A stretch of 6,227 bases of DNA. Origin: Candidatus Symbiothrix sp. GTDB lineage: Bacteria; Bacteroidota; Bacteroidia; Bacteroidales; Azobacteroidaceae. The stretch's first letter is position 1. The number at the start of each line of letters is the position of its first letter. A program made the translations under genes and the position numbers. Below the pieces are notes generated by a model that saw only the letters and a list, made by a program, of their open reading frames with translations, made no database searches and was not told the origin of the DNA. The DNA lies in contig JAISWY010000049.1 of NCBI GenBank assembly GCA_031270925.1, positions 1 through 6,227 on the forward strand, read 5' to 3'. This document shows positions 1 through 6,227 of the stretch, in pieces.

Positions 1-680
1 GAAGCATCTTTCAGCACCGAAATGCTTTCAATATCTTCCATATTCAAACGGTTGATGTCGACGTCGGGCATCCCATCGACCACAATCAAAGGACTTGCAT
101 CGTTAACGGTTCCCATACCGCGCACGAGCATTTCGACGCCTTTATCGCCTGCCATACCCGAACTTTGGCTGACTGCCAATCCGGGAATTTTGCCTTGCAA
201 GGCTAACGATACATTTGCTAATGAACGGCTGTTGAGTTGTTCGTCTATTTTTACGTTCGACACGGCGCCCGTCAGATTTACTTTTTTCTGTGAGCCATAT
301 CCTACAACCACAACTTCTTGTATCCCGATCAATTCGTCTTCCATGAAGACATTGATAATGCTCTTCCCTTTCACGGCAACTTCTTGGGTTTTCATACCCA
401 AATATTTTATGGTGATTACGGCGTCCTGCGAAACATCGCCAAGCGTATATCTTCCGTTGAAATCCGTTGTAGTTCCGTTTGTGGTTCCGTTTACAATAAT
501 CGTAGCTCCGATTACAGACTCGTTATGCTGATCCATCACGACTCCGGATAGAGTGATGTTGTTCTGCCGGATGGCTTGAACGGCATTCGACGAATTTAAT
601 TCTGCTTTCGACGTCAGGAAAACTCCAAACGATAAAAGCAGAAAAACAATCCGTAGCTTCAATATTTTTTTCTTTAGCAT
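1..680 (-). CDS. SusC-like TonB-dependent outer membrane transporter, N-terminal part (runs off left edge)
   Basis: This is the first 226 codons of a SusC/RagA-family TonB-dependent transporter, which would import oligosaccharides across the outer membrane together with a SusD-type lipoprotein. The frame is open from ATG at 680 to the window edge. Residues 1-26 form a signal peptide (lysine-rich start, hydrophobic core, likely cut after Ser-Lys-Ala). Residues about 43-115 form the carboxypeptidase-regulatory-like domain typical of SusC proteins (VIGATI, DFNGRY, IKYLGM). Residues 120-128 carry the VVVVGYG segment around the TonB box. The plug domain follows (LQGKIPGL at 161-168, VRGMG at 186-190, VVDGMP at 200-205, IESISVLKDA at 217-226). 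There is no STN domain between signal peptide and regulatory-like domain, which argues against sigma/anti-sigma (FecI/FecR-type) control through this receptor. The start lies 7 bases after the preceding gene. The beta-barrel and any susD lie outside the window. The family call is firm; the substrate is inferred from the neighbours. Confidence 0.95.
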   Translation of the reverse strand, partial: MLKKKILKLRIVFLLLSFGVFLTSKAELNSSNAVQAIRQNNITLSGVVMDQHNESVIGATIIVNGTTNGTTTDFNGRYTLGDVSQDAVITIKYLGMKTQEVAVKGKSIINVFMEDELIGIQEVVVVGYGSQKKVNLTGAVSNVKIDEQLNSRSLANVSLALQGKIPGLAVSQSSGMAGDKGVEMLVRGMGTVNDASPLIVVDGMPDVDINRLNMEDIESISVLKDA

Positions 681-687
681 ACTATTA

Positions 688-1698
688 TTATTCCTTCGTC
701 ATTTTGGCGACTCCCGTCCAAACTCCGTTTTGATATGTTTTCACAATATACAGCCCATTCGCAAGTTCGCTTACATTTACCTTGCGGTTACTTTCAGCCA
801 TTTTCACCTGCTGTCCCGCCATATTTGTAAAAACCACCTGATCGAAATCGCCTTCAATAGTCAATTCGCTTTTAACAGGATTCGGATATAATTTTGCATT
901 TGAGATTGCAGGACTATTAATTCCGGATAAAACTTCGTCGCCGAATACGATTACTCCGCAATCGTCCATATTCACATACGCTTCGTTTGTTTGAGAACGC
1001 CAAACTTTTCTTTTGCGGCTTTTGCCGTCGTTGTCGTTATCCACAACAGTAACATCGAATCCCATTCCGTTAGGAAGCGCTTTGAATGCGGCTTCGCTCA
1101 GGTTTTCGCCTCGGTCGTTGATAAAAGCGTCCAGCGGAAATTCGTACTCAATCGTGTAGCTTGTGTTGTCAGCCTTCGTAGAATAAGCCACAAACACCTG
1201 ATTGTTTAAATAGTTATACACCGCATTCGATGGGATGAATGGATTGTCGTAGTTGCCTTCTTCAAAAGCGGGAGCCAACTGAGCGTGTCCCGGCGCGATA
1301 GGCGGAACATTTGCACCATTGTGGCTGGGACCTTTTCCGTCTTTCAGCACATCGTTTATATCGAAGTAAAGCTCAACTTTGTCGTATAAATACTCCCGCT
1401 TGCTATCTTCGGGATTCTGCCAAAGCGGATAATGCACATCATCTTGCACATCGACCAACAAATAGAGATATTCATCGGTATAATACATTTTGAAAAAAGC
1501 CGTAACAGAAGGTTCTTCTGCTTGAAAATTCCGTTCGATAGCTACCGGATCAATCAAACTCCAAATAGCATCGTCCGGTTTTCCATCGACGTCGATATTC
1601 CAACCTTTTTTTATGGTTACATCAGCGGCTACTTGAGCCGATACACTTGTTGCGAACAATACGCACACTGCAGAAAGAATAAATAGATTTTTTTTCAT
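688..1698 (-). CDS. Secreted CBM9-like carbohydrate-binding protein with T9SS sorting domain
   Basis: This 336-residue protein probably binds glycan outside the cell and has no recognisable catalytic domain. Residues 1-21 are a signal peptide with likely cleavage after Val-Ser-Ala. Residues about 24-254 match the family 9 carbohydrate-binding (CBM9_1-like) pattern: IDVDGKPDDAIW at 35-46, an aromatic strand MYYTDEYLYLLVDVQDD at 71-87, then DKVELYFDIN at 106-115, and a closing YVNMDDCGVIVFG at 241-253. Trp46, Trp93 and Trp233 are candidate ligand or core aromatics. Residues about 266-336 are a T9SS type A C-terminal sorting domain (LYPNP at 270-274, NMAGQQV, ANGLYIV, C-terminal basic end), so the protein should cross the outer membrane by T9SS and become surface-bound or released. 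CBM9 modules usually accompany xylanases or other enzymes, so a stand-alone one beside a transporter suggests glycan capture, like a surface glycan-binding protein. The gene sits 36 bases after the lipoprotein GH5 gene and 7 before susC. The ATG at 1698 is chosen because it gives a complete signal peptide. The binding role is inferred. Confidence 0.88.
   Translation of the reverse strand: MKKNLFILSAVCVLFATSVSAQVAADVTIKKGWNIDVDGKPDDAIWSLIDPVAIERNFQAEEPSVTAFFKMYYTDEYLYLLVDVQDDVHYPLWQNPEDSKREYLYDKVELYFDINDVLKDGKGPSHNGANVPPIAPGHAQLAPAFEEGNYDNPFIPSNAVYNYLNNQVFVAYSTKADNTSYTIEYEFPLDAFINDRGENLSEAAFKALPNGMGFDVTVVDNDNDGKSRKRKVWRSQTNEAYVNMDDCGVIVFGDEVLSGINSPAISNAKLYPNPVKSELTIEGDFDQVVFTNMAGQQVKMAESNRKVNVSELANGLYIVKTYQNGVWTGVAKMTKE
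692..696 (-). promoter_or_regulatory. Shine-Dalgarno-like AAGGA ahead of the susC-like gene
   Basis: The minus strand reads AAGGA inside the last codons of the upstream CBM9-like gene, 11 bases before the susC-like ATG at 680. The upstream gene ends in consecutive in-frame stops (TAA TAA TAG), immediately followed by T and the ATG. This arrangement suggests translational coupling. Bacteroidota depend weakly on Shine-Dalgarno pairing and the spacing is slightly long, so the site is only a candidate. Confidence 0.35.
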
Positions 1699-1734
1699 GA
1701 CATTTAATTTTTTAATAAATTGTTTATAATTAAA

Positions 1735-2754
1735 TTAATTTAGAGAGTTTCGTTGTAATACATTTTTGAAAAATACCCCTTGCCGTGGCGAAGGCGTAAA
1801 ATTATAATCGTCGAGCAGGGCGGGCGACCAATCGGGGTCGAAGCACCATACGGTGTACGAAATGCCTTTTTTGTCGAAATAATTTATAATGGCGTTTCCG
1901 TAAGTCTCGTCGCCGACGACGGGAATATGCTGCCCGCGCTGCCCTTCGACCACATAGCCAAATTCGGTGGCGACAATCGGATAAACATCGGCGACCTTGC
2001 CGAAATCGTTTTCCCATTGAGCTTCCCACGGTTGCTCGCGTTTTTGCGGGTACGGATGAGTTACATAAGCCACATTCGGGCGCGATACAGGGTTTTCAAT
2101 CACTTCGTCGAGCAGATAAGCCCAATCCATGCCGGCGACCACGTATATTTTTTGGTCGTCTATTTTATTTACCTCGTCGATAAGTTCTTCCATCATCGGT
2201 CTCCACATTTCCCATGTCAACGGCGCTTCTTGGTCGGTCGGTTCGTTGAACAGTTCGTAGAAAGCAACTGTCGAGTTTCCTTTGTAATGCTCGGCGATCG
2301 TCTGCCAGAATTTCACGATTTCCTTCCAATTGGTTTCGTAGTTGAAGTGCGGGTATTTGTTCTGCGGTAGATTTCCGATGGCGTGCCAGTCGATAATTAC
2401 ATACATTCCCGTCTGCGCAGCCCACTCAACTCCTTGGTCTAATAATTTCAGATATTCATCGGCTCCGCGGTACCGCCAGGTATAAGTATGCACCGGAAAG
2501 CGAACGATATTGCAACCCCAGTTTTTCGCTTCTTCAAAATATCTTAAGTTCCAATTGTTGTCTCTTTCGAGCTTGTCGGGGTCGGAGAAGCTCACTCCTT
2601 GCAGCCTGATCGTTTCGCCTGCTTCGTTGGTAAAGACATTGCCTGTTACTTTTAAGACAGACAGTTTTTCCACGGCAGTTTTTGTCGAACCGGAACATGA
2701 AGATAAAACAACTATGATGGATAAAAGTAAAATATGAAATTGTTTTTTTTTCAT
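1735..2754 (-). CDS. GH5-family glycoside hydrolase, lipoprotein
   Basis: A 339-residue single-domain beta-glycanase of glycoside hydrolase family 5, a retaining (beta/alpha)8-barrel enzyme, probably acting on beta-1,4-linked glucan or mannan chains or oligosaccharides. Residues 1-19 are a lipoprotein signal with lipobox LSSC and lipidated Cys20. The catalytic domain spans about 33-335. GH5 landmarks are visible: RFP with Arg85, DWH with His124, acid/base Glu171 in LFNEP, HPYP with His233, nucleophile Glu264 in ATEFG, and Trp303 in the last strand. All expected catalytic residues are present, so the enzyme should be active. It has no binding module and no T9SS sorting domain, unlike its neighbours. 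The residues after Cys20 (SGSTKTA) lack the acidic run known as a surface-export signal in some Bacteroidota, so periplasmic or outer-surface placement is open. The ATG at 2754, 16 bases after the upstream stop, gives the full lipoprotein signal. I do not assign a GH5 subfamily or exact substrate. Confidence 0.93.
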   Translation of the reverse strand: MKKKQFHILLLSIIVVLSSCSGSTKTAVEKLSVLKVTGNVFTNEAGETIRLQGVSFSDPDKLERDNNWNLRYFEEAKNWGCNIVRFPVHTYTWRYRGADEYLKLLDQGVEWAAQTGMYVIIDWHAIGNLPQNKYPHFNYETNWKEIVKFWQTIAEHYKGNSTVAFYELFNEPTDQEAPLTWEMWRPMMEELIDEVNKIDDQKIYVVAGMDWAYLLDEVIENPVSRPNVAYVTHPYPQKREQPWEAQWENDFGKVADVYPIVATEFGYVVEGQRGQHIPVVGDETYGNAIINYFDKKGISYTVWCFDPDWSPALLDDYNFTPSPRQGVFFKNVLQRNSLN

Positions 2755-2770
2755 CTCTTTTTATATCGGT

Positions 2771-5700
2771 TTATTTTTTTACCAATTTGTTTGTCGCAAC
2801 GCTTCCGTCTTTAAACTGAACTTGTATCAGATAAAGCCCGCCTGCAACATCGCTTAAGTTCATCTGAGAACGTGTTCCTTTTACGACCGCCGATTTTATT
2901 TGGCTTCCTGCAAAATTGAAGACGCGGACCGCCGTCATTTCTTCCTCCGTACTGATGAATACATGCTCGGTTACGGGATTCGGATAAGTAAGCAACAGAT
3001 TTTTTTCCGGGACTCGAACATCTTCAACGCCGGTCATGCCGTAGTTTGAAAAATATTTTTCCAAAATCCTCATCTGCGCTCTTTCCACCGTAAAGTTTTC
3101 CAGCGGCTGAACACTTACATGATCGTTCGCATAGCCATTTCCTCCAACCCAATAGGTTCCCGAAACGCCGTTTTCTTTCAAATAAGCAAGTACTTCGTCG
3201 AGCATGGTAAGCCAGCGGGCGTCGTTGCGGGGAACGCCGAATTCGCCCAATATGCCTTTTGCGTTATTTTCGTTCAGCCAATTTACATACGGTCTCAGAC
3301 GATCGATATGCTGCGTCGGACTGCTGACTTCCGCATCGTAGGTTTCCTGTTTGTAAAGACCCGATTTGTCGGCGTCGAAATAGCAATGCGCTTGGAAAAT
3401 CAATTTATTGGAAGGATCTACCAGATCAATCAATTTTCCGCCCGTGCTCGGCCATGACGATGACGCGGCATAACTTTCTCCTTCAAGAACAATGGGTGTT
3501 TCGGCGTCGATTGAACGGATGCTGTCGATTGCTTCTTGGGCGTATTCAAGCCAAACTCCCGTTGCCAAACCGTAGGGTTCGTTCATAATGTCGTATCCCC
3601 AAATGTTTGTGAAGCTTTTCAATTCGGCTGCTAATTTTTTCCATACATCACCGAAATGCGCTTTCGTCAATTTATCCGATTCGCCGAATTTATACGTTGT
3701 CCCATCAATCGTGCGACGGCAATAGTCGTGCATATCGGGCATCACATACATTCCGAGGCGTTCGGCTTCCGCTATGACTTCTTTCATTTCCGCCCAATCG
3801 AGTTCGGCGTCGAGCGGCCCGTTTAAATCGTGCTGAACGCGCGCCCAACGGAATGGGAAGCGGATTAAACGAACACCTCTCGATTTGAAATATTGCAAAT
3901 CTTCAACGGAAGGATAGGTGTAGTTTTGACCTAAAATTCCGTGGACTGTTCCTCCTGAAGCGCTTGCCAAATTTACACCCAAAAACGCTTGGTTTCTGTC
4001 GGGCAGCGCGTCGGCTTTTCCTGCTTCAGTCCAATCCATCGTAATTTTGCCTTCTTCGCCCAAACCAAGGAAGTATTCGGTTTTGAAGGCAAAAATGTTG
4101 TCGAGATACAAATCGCCCGAGCCGCGGAACACAATATCTTCCAATTTCGAGCAATCGACGCCGGCGTCTTTCAACTCTTGAATTGAAATATTTATGTACG
4201 TCCAATCATTGTTTTTCAACACCGGTTTCGTTGTGGAATAATACGCATCGGCGGCGCCTTGGGCTTGGAATCCGATTTCAAGTTCGGCGCTTCCTTCTCC
4301 TTTTTTGTACACATTGAAGTGGATATTTTCCATCTCCGAAAAGTCCATTATGGTTGCCGCGCGAAGCGAAGCATTATCCAACGAGAAAAGTTTAATTACA
4401 CGTTCGTCTTTCTCTATCTGCGGAAAACTTAGTTTGGTATTCGCTCCCAAAGCATTTTCAGCCAACTCTGTGATTTTTTTGTATTTATCCGAATAAATCG
4501 ATTTTACGACATTCGGAGGCATAATCGGTTCGGGTGCAGGAAGAATTTCGTAGGTAATAACATCGCCGTCGGGTTCGCCTTTGTACGCGTAGATATTATC
4601 GAAATACAATTTGTTTATCGCAAAGCCCGAGGCGCTGAAAAGACGCAGCGTCGTTACATTCGCCATATCTCCGCCGTCGGCTTTAAACACATTTTCGATC
4701 GAAAGGTCGATGCTGTTCCAACCCGGGATCAAATACTGCCATGCGCTTCTGCCTTCATTCGTGCCATCGCCAAGTCCGATTACAAGTTTGGGTTCTCCCA
4801 ACGAGAATATGTCGAAATGAATATAATCCATATCGTCGATATTTACGGCAGGAGCGATACTTACCAGCGTCCAGTTCATTCCGGTAAAGCGGATCATATC
4901 GTCGCCATCTATCGGCTCGATAAAATCCATTTCACTTGTAGGACTTCCCGGATTGCTTTGAGACAAAGCGGTTATGTCGGTATAAGCATTGCTGAACAAT
5001 GATTTTACATCGGCTTGATCGTGTATCGGAGTCGGCGCCGATGTGGTCGGTGCAGTCGGATCGTCAGGATTTATGCCTGTTTCGCTGTCGCCATAAGTGT
5101 ACAGATTGTCGATGAAGATATTTTGGGCATATCCTCCTTCGCGTATGATGCAAAACTGTGATACGGCGGCTAATGATGCTCCTCCTTCTTTGAAATCAGC
5201 CAATGGAATATCTAAATAATTCCAGCCCGGAGTTAGTATTTTTGAAACTGTTGCGCCAACGCCGGCGCCCCAATTAAATTTGAGCGTTACATTTCCCGAT
5301 TGGCGGACAACAAAAATATCAGCGTGGATATATTCTCTATCGTCGAAGCTGGTAACTTGAATGTTCAGATTTGACCAATAGTTCAATCCGCCTTCAATTT
5401 TCATAATTTTTTCGGTCGGTGTTACGCTGAGTATTTTCAACGTTCCCGTTCCGGTAAGACTGCTTATTTCGGTAACGCTTGTATAAACATCGCTGAAAAT
5501 GGATTTTACTTTTGCCGCGTCGTGCGTAGGCGCAGGCGCCATGGTTGCAGGGAGTTCAGCATCAATCGGCGTCGAACCGGTAGCTCCGAATGCGTAGATA
5601 TTATCAATGTAAACCGTGCGTTGATAACCACCGTTGTTGATAATTCTAATTTGGTTGACGCCGGTGAGGGCCGGAGGAGTAAGCGAATTGGTAAAATCGC

Positions 5701-6145
5701 TCAAACTCAACTGCACCCGGTTCCAGCCTTCTGCCAATTTTGGAGTAATAACCACAGCCGATGTTTCGCTTGTAAACTGAACCTTGCAGTCGAATGCTCC
5801 TGAAACAACATAAATATCCATATTCAAATATTCATATTGACTGATGTCCACCGCTTGAGTGAAGTTGATATTGACCCAACCGTTCAACGCGCTGCTGATG
5901 TAAATAAGTTCTTTTCCCGATACGGTTGTAACTTCGCCTTTTGACGCACCCGAAGCATCGAGGATCGTTTTTATTCCTGTAGTCGGAGTGTAAGTCGTGC
6001 TGAAAAGCGCAAGCACTTCGCTTGCATCGTGAGTAGGCGCTGCTAGAAAGCTTTCCGGCGGGTCGGCAACAGCCGCGTTGACATTATGTATTCCTAAAAA
6101 GAATACAACAATTAAAAACAATCGGGTAAAGTTTCTTGTTTTCAT
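2771..6145 (-). CDS. Multidomain secreted GH5 endoglycanase with four binding-like repeats and T9SS sorting domain
   Basis: A 1124-residue extracellular enzyme predicted to cut internal beta-1,4 bonds of a plant-type glycan; its GH5 pattern looks most like cellulase/endoglucanase. Residues 1-24 are a signal peptide (likely cut after Val-Asn-Ala). Four related repeats cover about 36-188, 203-353, 369-523 and 535-689. The GH5 barrel spans about 715-1030, with Arg762 in IRFPFRW, His806 in DMHDY, acid/base Glu856 in IMNEP, His920 in AHCYFD, nucleophile Glu968 in LGEFG and Trp999 in TYWVGG; all key residues are present. Residues about 1047-1124 are a T9SS type A sorting domain (TYPNP, FNFAG, AGGLYLI, LVKK end). 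This is far longer than a bare GH5 enzyme because of the repeats. I chose ATG at 6145 over an in-frame TTG at 6226 because only the ATG puts the signal peptide at the N-terminus and leaves room for the upstream promoter motif. It is the first visible gene of the operon. The substrate (cellulose, mixed-linkage glucan, glucomannan) remains unproven. Confidence 0.93.
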   Translation of the reverse strand: MKTRNFTRLFLIVVFFLGIHNVNAAVADPPESFLAAPTHDASEVLALFSTTYTPTTGIKTILDASGASKGEVTTVSGKELIYISSALNGWVNINFTQAVDISQYEYLNMDIYVVSGAFDCKVQFTSETSAVVITPKLAEGWNRVQLSLSDFTNSLTPPALTGVNQIRIINNGGYQRTVYIDNIYAFGATGSTPIDAELPATMAPAPTHDAAKVKSIFSDVYTSVTEISSLTGTGTLKILSVTPTEKIMKIEGGLNYWSNLNIQVTSFDDREYIHADIFVVRQSGNVTLKFNWGAGVGATVSKILTPGWNYLDIPLADFKEGGASLAAVSQFCIIREGGYAQNIFIDNLYTYGDSETGINPDDPTAPTTSAPTPIHDQADVKSLFSNAYTDITALSQSNPGSPTSEMDFIEPIDGDDMIRFTGMNWTLVSIAPAVNIDDMDYIHFDIFSLGEPKLVIGLGDGTNEGRSAWQYLIPGWNSIDLSIENVFKADGGDMANVTTLRLFSASGFAINKLYFDNIYAYKGEPDGDVITYEILPAPEPIMPPNVVKSIYSDKYKKITELAENALGANTKLSFPQIEKDERVIKLFSLDNASLRAATIMDFSEMENIHFNVYKKGEGSAELEIGFQAQGAADAYYSTTKPVLKNNDWTYINISIQELKDAGVDCSKLEDIVFRGSGDLYLDNIFAFKTEYFLGLGEEGKITMDWTEAGKADALPDRNQAFLGVNLASASGGTVHGILGQNYTYPSVEDLQYFKSRGVRLIRFPFRWARVQHDLNGPLDAELDWAEMKEVIAEAERLGMYVMPDMHDYCRRTIDGTTYKFGESDKLTKAHFGDVWKKLAAELKSFTNIWGYDIMNEPYGLATGVWLEYAQEAIDSIRSIDAETPIVLEGESYAASSSWPSTGGKLIDLVDPSNKLIFQAHCYFDADKSGLYKQETYDAEVSSPTQHIDRLRPYVNWLNENNAKGILGEFGVPRNDARWLTMLDEVLAYLKENGVSGTYWVGGNGYANDHVSVQPLENFTVERAQMRILEKYFSNYGMTGVEDVRVPEKNLLLTYPNPVTEHVFISTEEEMTAVRVFNFAGSQIKSAVVKGTRSQMNLSDVAGGLYLIQVQFKDGSVATNKLVKK
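4079..6040 (-). repeat. Four tandem protein repeats, putative carbohydrate-binding beta-sandwich modules
   Basis: Four diverged copies of about 150 residues lie ahead of the GH5 barrel: bases 6040-5582, 5539-5087, 5041-4577 and 4543-4079. Each opens with a proline-rich head and an aromatic stretch (APTHDASEV..LFSTTYT; APTHDAAKV..IFSDVYT; PIHDQADV..LFSNAYT; PPNVV..IYSDKYK). Each has a middle strand (EYLNMDIYV; EYIHADIFV; DYIHFDIFS; ENIHFNVYK), then a tryptophan strand (EGWNRVQLSL; PGWNYLDIPL; PGWNSIDLSI; NDWTYINISI). Each closes with a DN-aromatic strand (YIDNIYAFG; FIDNLYTYG; YFDNIYAYK; YLDNIFAFK). Short linkers rich in Pro, Thr, Asp and Gly separate copies 1-2 and 2-3. The pattern suggests galactose-binding-like jelly-roll modules of the kind found on secreted Bacteroidota glycanases. 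The binding function is inferred, and I do not assign a numbered CBM family. Divergence between copies points to old duplication. Confidence 0.8.
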
Positions 6146-6171
6146 GATATAAAATTTAAAAATTACGGAAG

Positions 6172-6179
6172 CAAAGGTA
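6172..6179 (-). promoter_or_regulatory. Candidate Bacteroidota -7 promoter element (TACCTTTG)
   Basis: On the minus strand TACCTTTG matches the Bacteroidota -7 consensus TAnnTTTG and lies 26 bases before the ATG of the large GH5 gene, giving a short leader. A possible -33 element, TTTTTG, occupies 6203-6208, but the 23-base spacer is longer than the roughly 20 bases usual for this promoter class. A run of nine A lies within the spacer. The sequence just before the ATG is AT-rich without a Shine-Dalgarno motif, as is common in the phylum. I judge this to be the likely operon promoter, although more genes could lie upstream. Confidence 0.5.
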
Positions 6180-6203
6180 GAGCAGCTTTTTTTTTCGGGA
6201 TAC

Positions 6204-6226
6204 AAAAATGCAACGGAAAAATGCAA
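6204..6226. repeat. Short direct repeat upstream of the operon promoter
   Basis: The 10-mer AAAAATGCAA occurs twice on the plus strand, at 6204-6213 and 6217-6226, with a 13-base period. On the minus strand the copies read TTGCATTTTT and overlap the candidate -33 element. The pair could be a regulator-binding site, but the window ends here and AT-rich repeats arise easily by chance. Confidence 0.3.
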
Positions 6227-6227
6227 A

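Noticed and set aside
22..531. Open plus-strand frame of 169 codons
   Set aside because: It lies wholly antisense to the susC-like gene, whose translation shows clear family motifs. The plus-strand product is low-complexity and resembles nothing I recognise.
1703..1734. AT-only inverted repeat (TTTAATT / AATTAAA) between the lipoprotein and CBM9-like genes
   Set aside because: The 7-base arms contain no G or C and are 18 bases apart, so a stable terminator hairpin is unlikely; it is expected in such AT-rich sequence.
1780..2370. Open plus-strand frame of 196 codons
   Set aside because: It is antisense to the GH5 lipoprotein gene across its catalytic motifs and shows no domain or signal of its own; the openness follows from the codon usage of the real gene.
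1802..2425. Two minus-strand frames (1802-2029 and 2165-2425) inside the GH5 lipoprotein gene
   Set aside because: They are out-of-frame shadows with Arg-rich translations, and the GH5 frame is intact across both, so they are not evidence of a frameshift.
6146..6226. TTG start at 6226 adding 27 residues to the large GH5 protein
   Set aside because: The extension would bury the signal peptide and would read through the TACCTTTG promoter motif and AT-rich leader. The ATG at 6145 gives a normal secretion signal.
1..6227. Search for CRISPR arrays, tRNA/rRNA genes, insertion sequences or phage genes
   Set aside because: I saw no regularly spaced identical repeats, tRNA-like cloverleaf, transposase motifs or terminal inverted repeats. 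The window is almost fully coding, with gaps of at most 36 bases between genes.

Overview
The window looks like part of a polysaccharide utilisation locus (PUL) from a member of the Bacteroidota. Four features point there: a SusC-type TonB-dependent transporter, two proteins ending in type IX secretion (T9SS) type A C-terminal sorting domains, a lipoprotein glycoside hydrolase, and an upstream TAnnTTTG promoter element instead of a classical -10 box. T9SS sorting domains fit many environmental or gut Bacteroidales, Marinilabiliales and Flavobacteriia. I cannot name the genus.

All genes lie on the minus strand, so the locus reads from the right edge to the left. In transcription order they are: (1) 6145-2771, a 1124-residue secreted multidomain GH5 endoglycanase with a signal peptide, four tandem carbohydrate-binding-like repeats, a GH5 catalytic domain and a T9SS sorting domain; (2) 2754-1735, a 339-residue GH5 lipoprotein; (3) 1698-688, a 336-residue protein made of a family 9 carbohydrate-binding (CBM9-like) domain plus a T9SS sorting domain, with no catalytic domain; (4) 680-1, the first 226 codons of a susC-like gene that runs off the left edge. 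The gaps between genes are 16, 36 and 7 bases and contain no convincing terminator or internal promoter, so I read the four as one operon. The 82 bases upstream of gene 1 hold a candidate promoter and a short direct repeat.

A working model, which is inference: the large T9SS-exported GH5 cuts an insoluble or long beta-linked glycan outside the cell while its repeats hold it on the substrate. The CBM9-like protein captures glycan at or near the surface. The lipoprotein GH5 trims oligosaccharides at the outer membrane, and the SusC transporter imports them, with a SusD partner probably encoded beyond the left edge. A beta-1,4-linked glucan or mannan is the likeliest substrate class from the two GH5 enzymes, but the exact substrate cannot be read from sequence alone. 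The individual families are known. The less ordinary aspects are the four-repeat array, the stand-alone T9SS-exported CBM9-like protein beside susC, and the placement of the enzymes ahead of susC.
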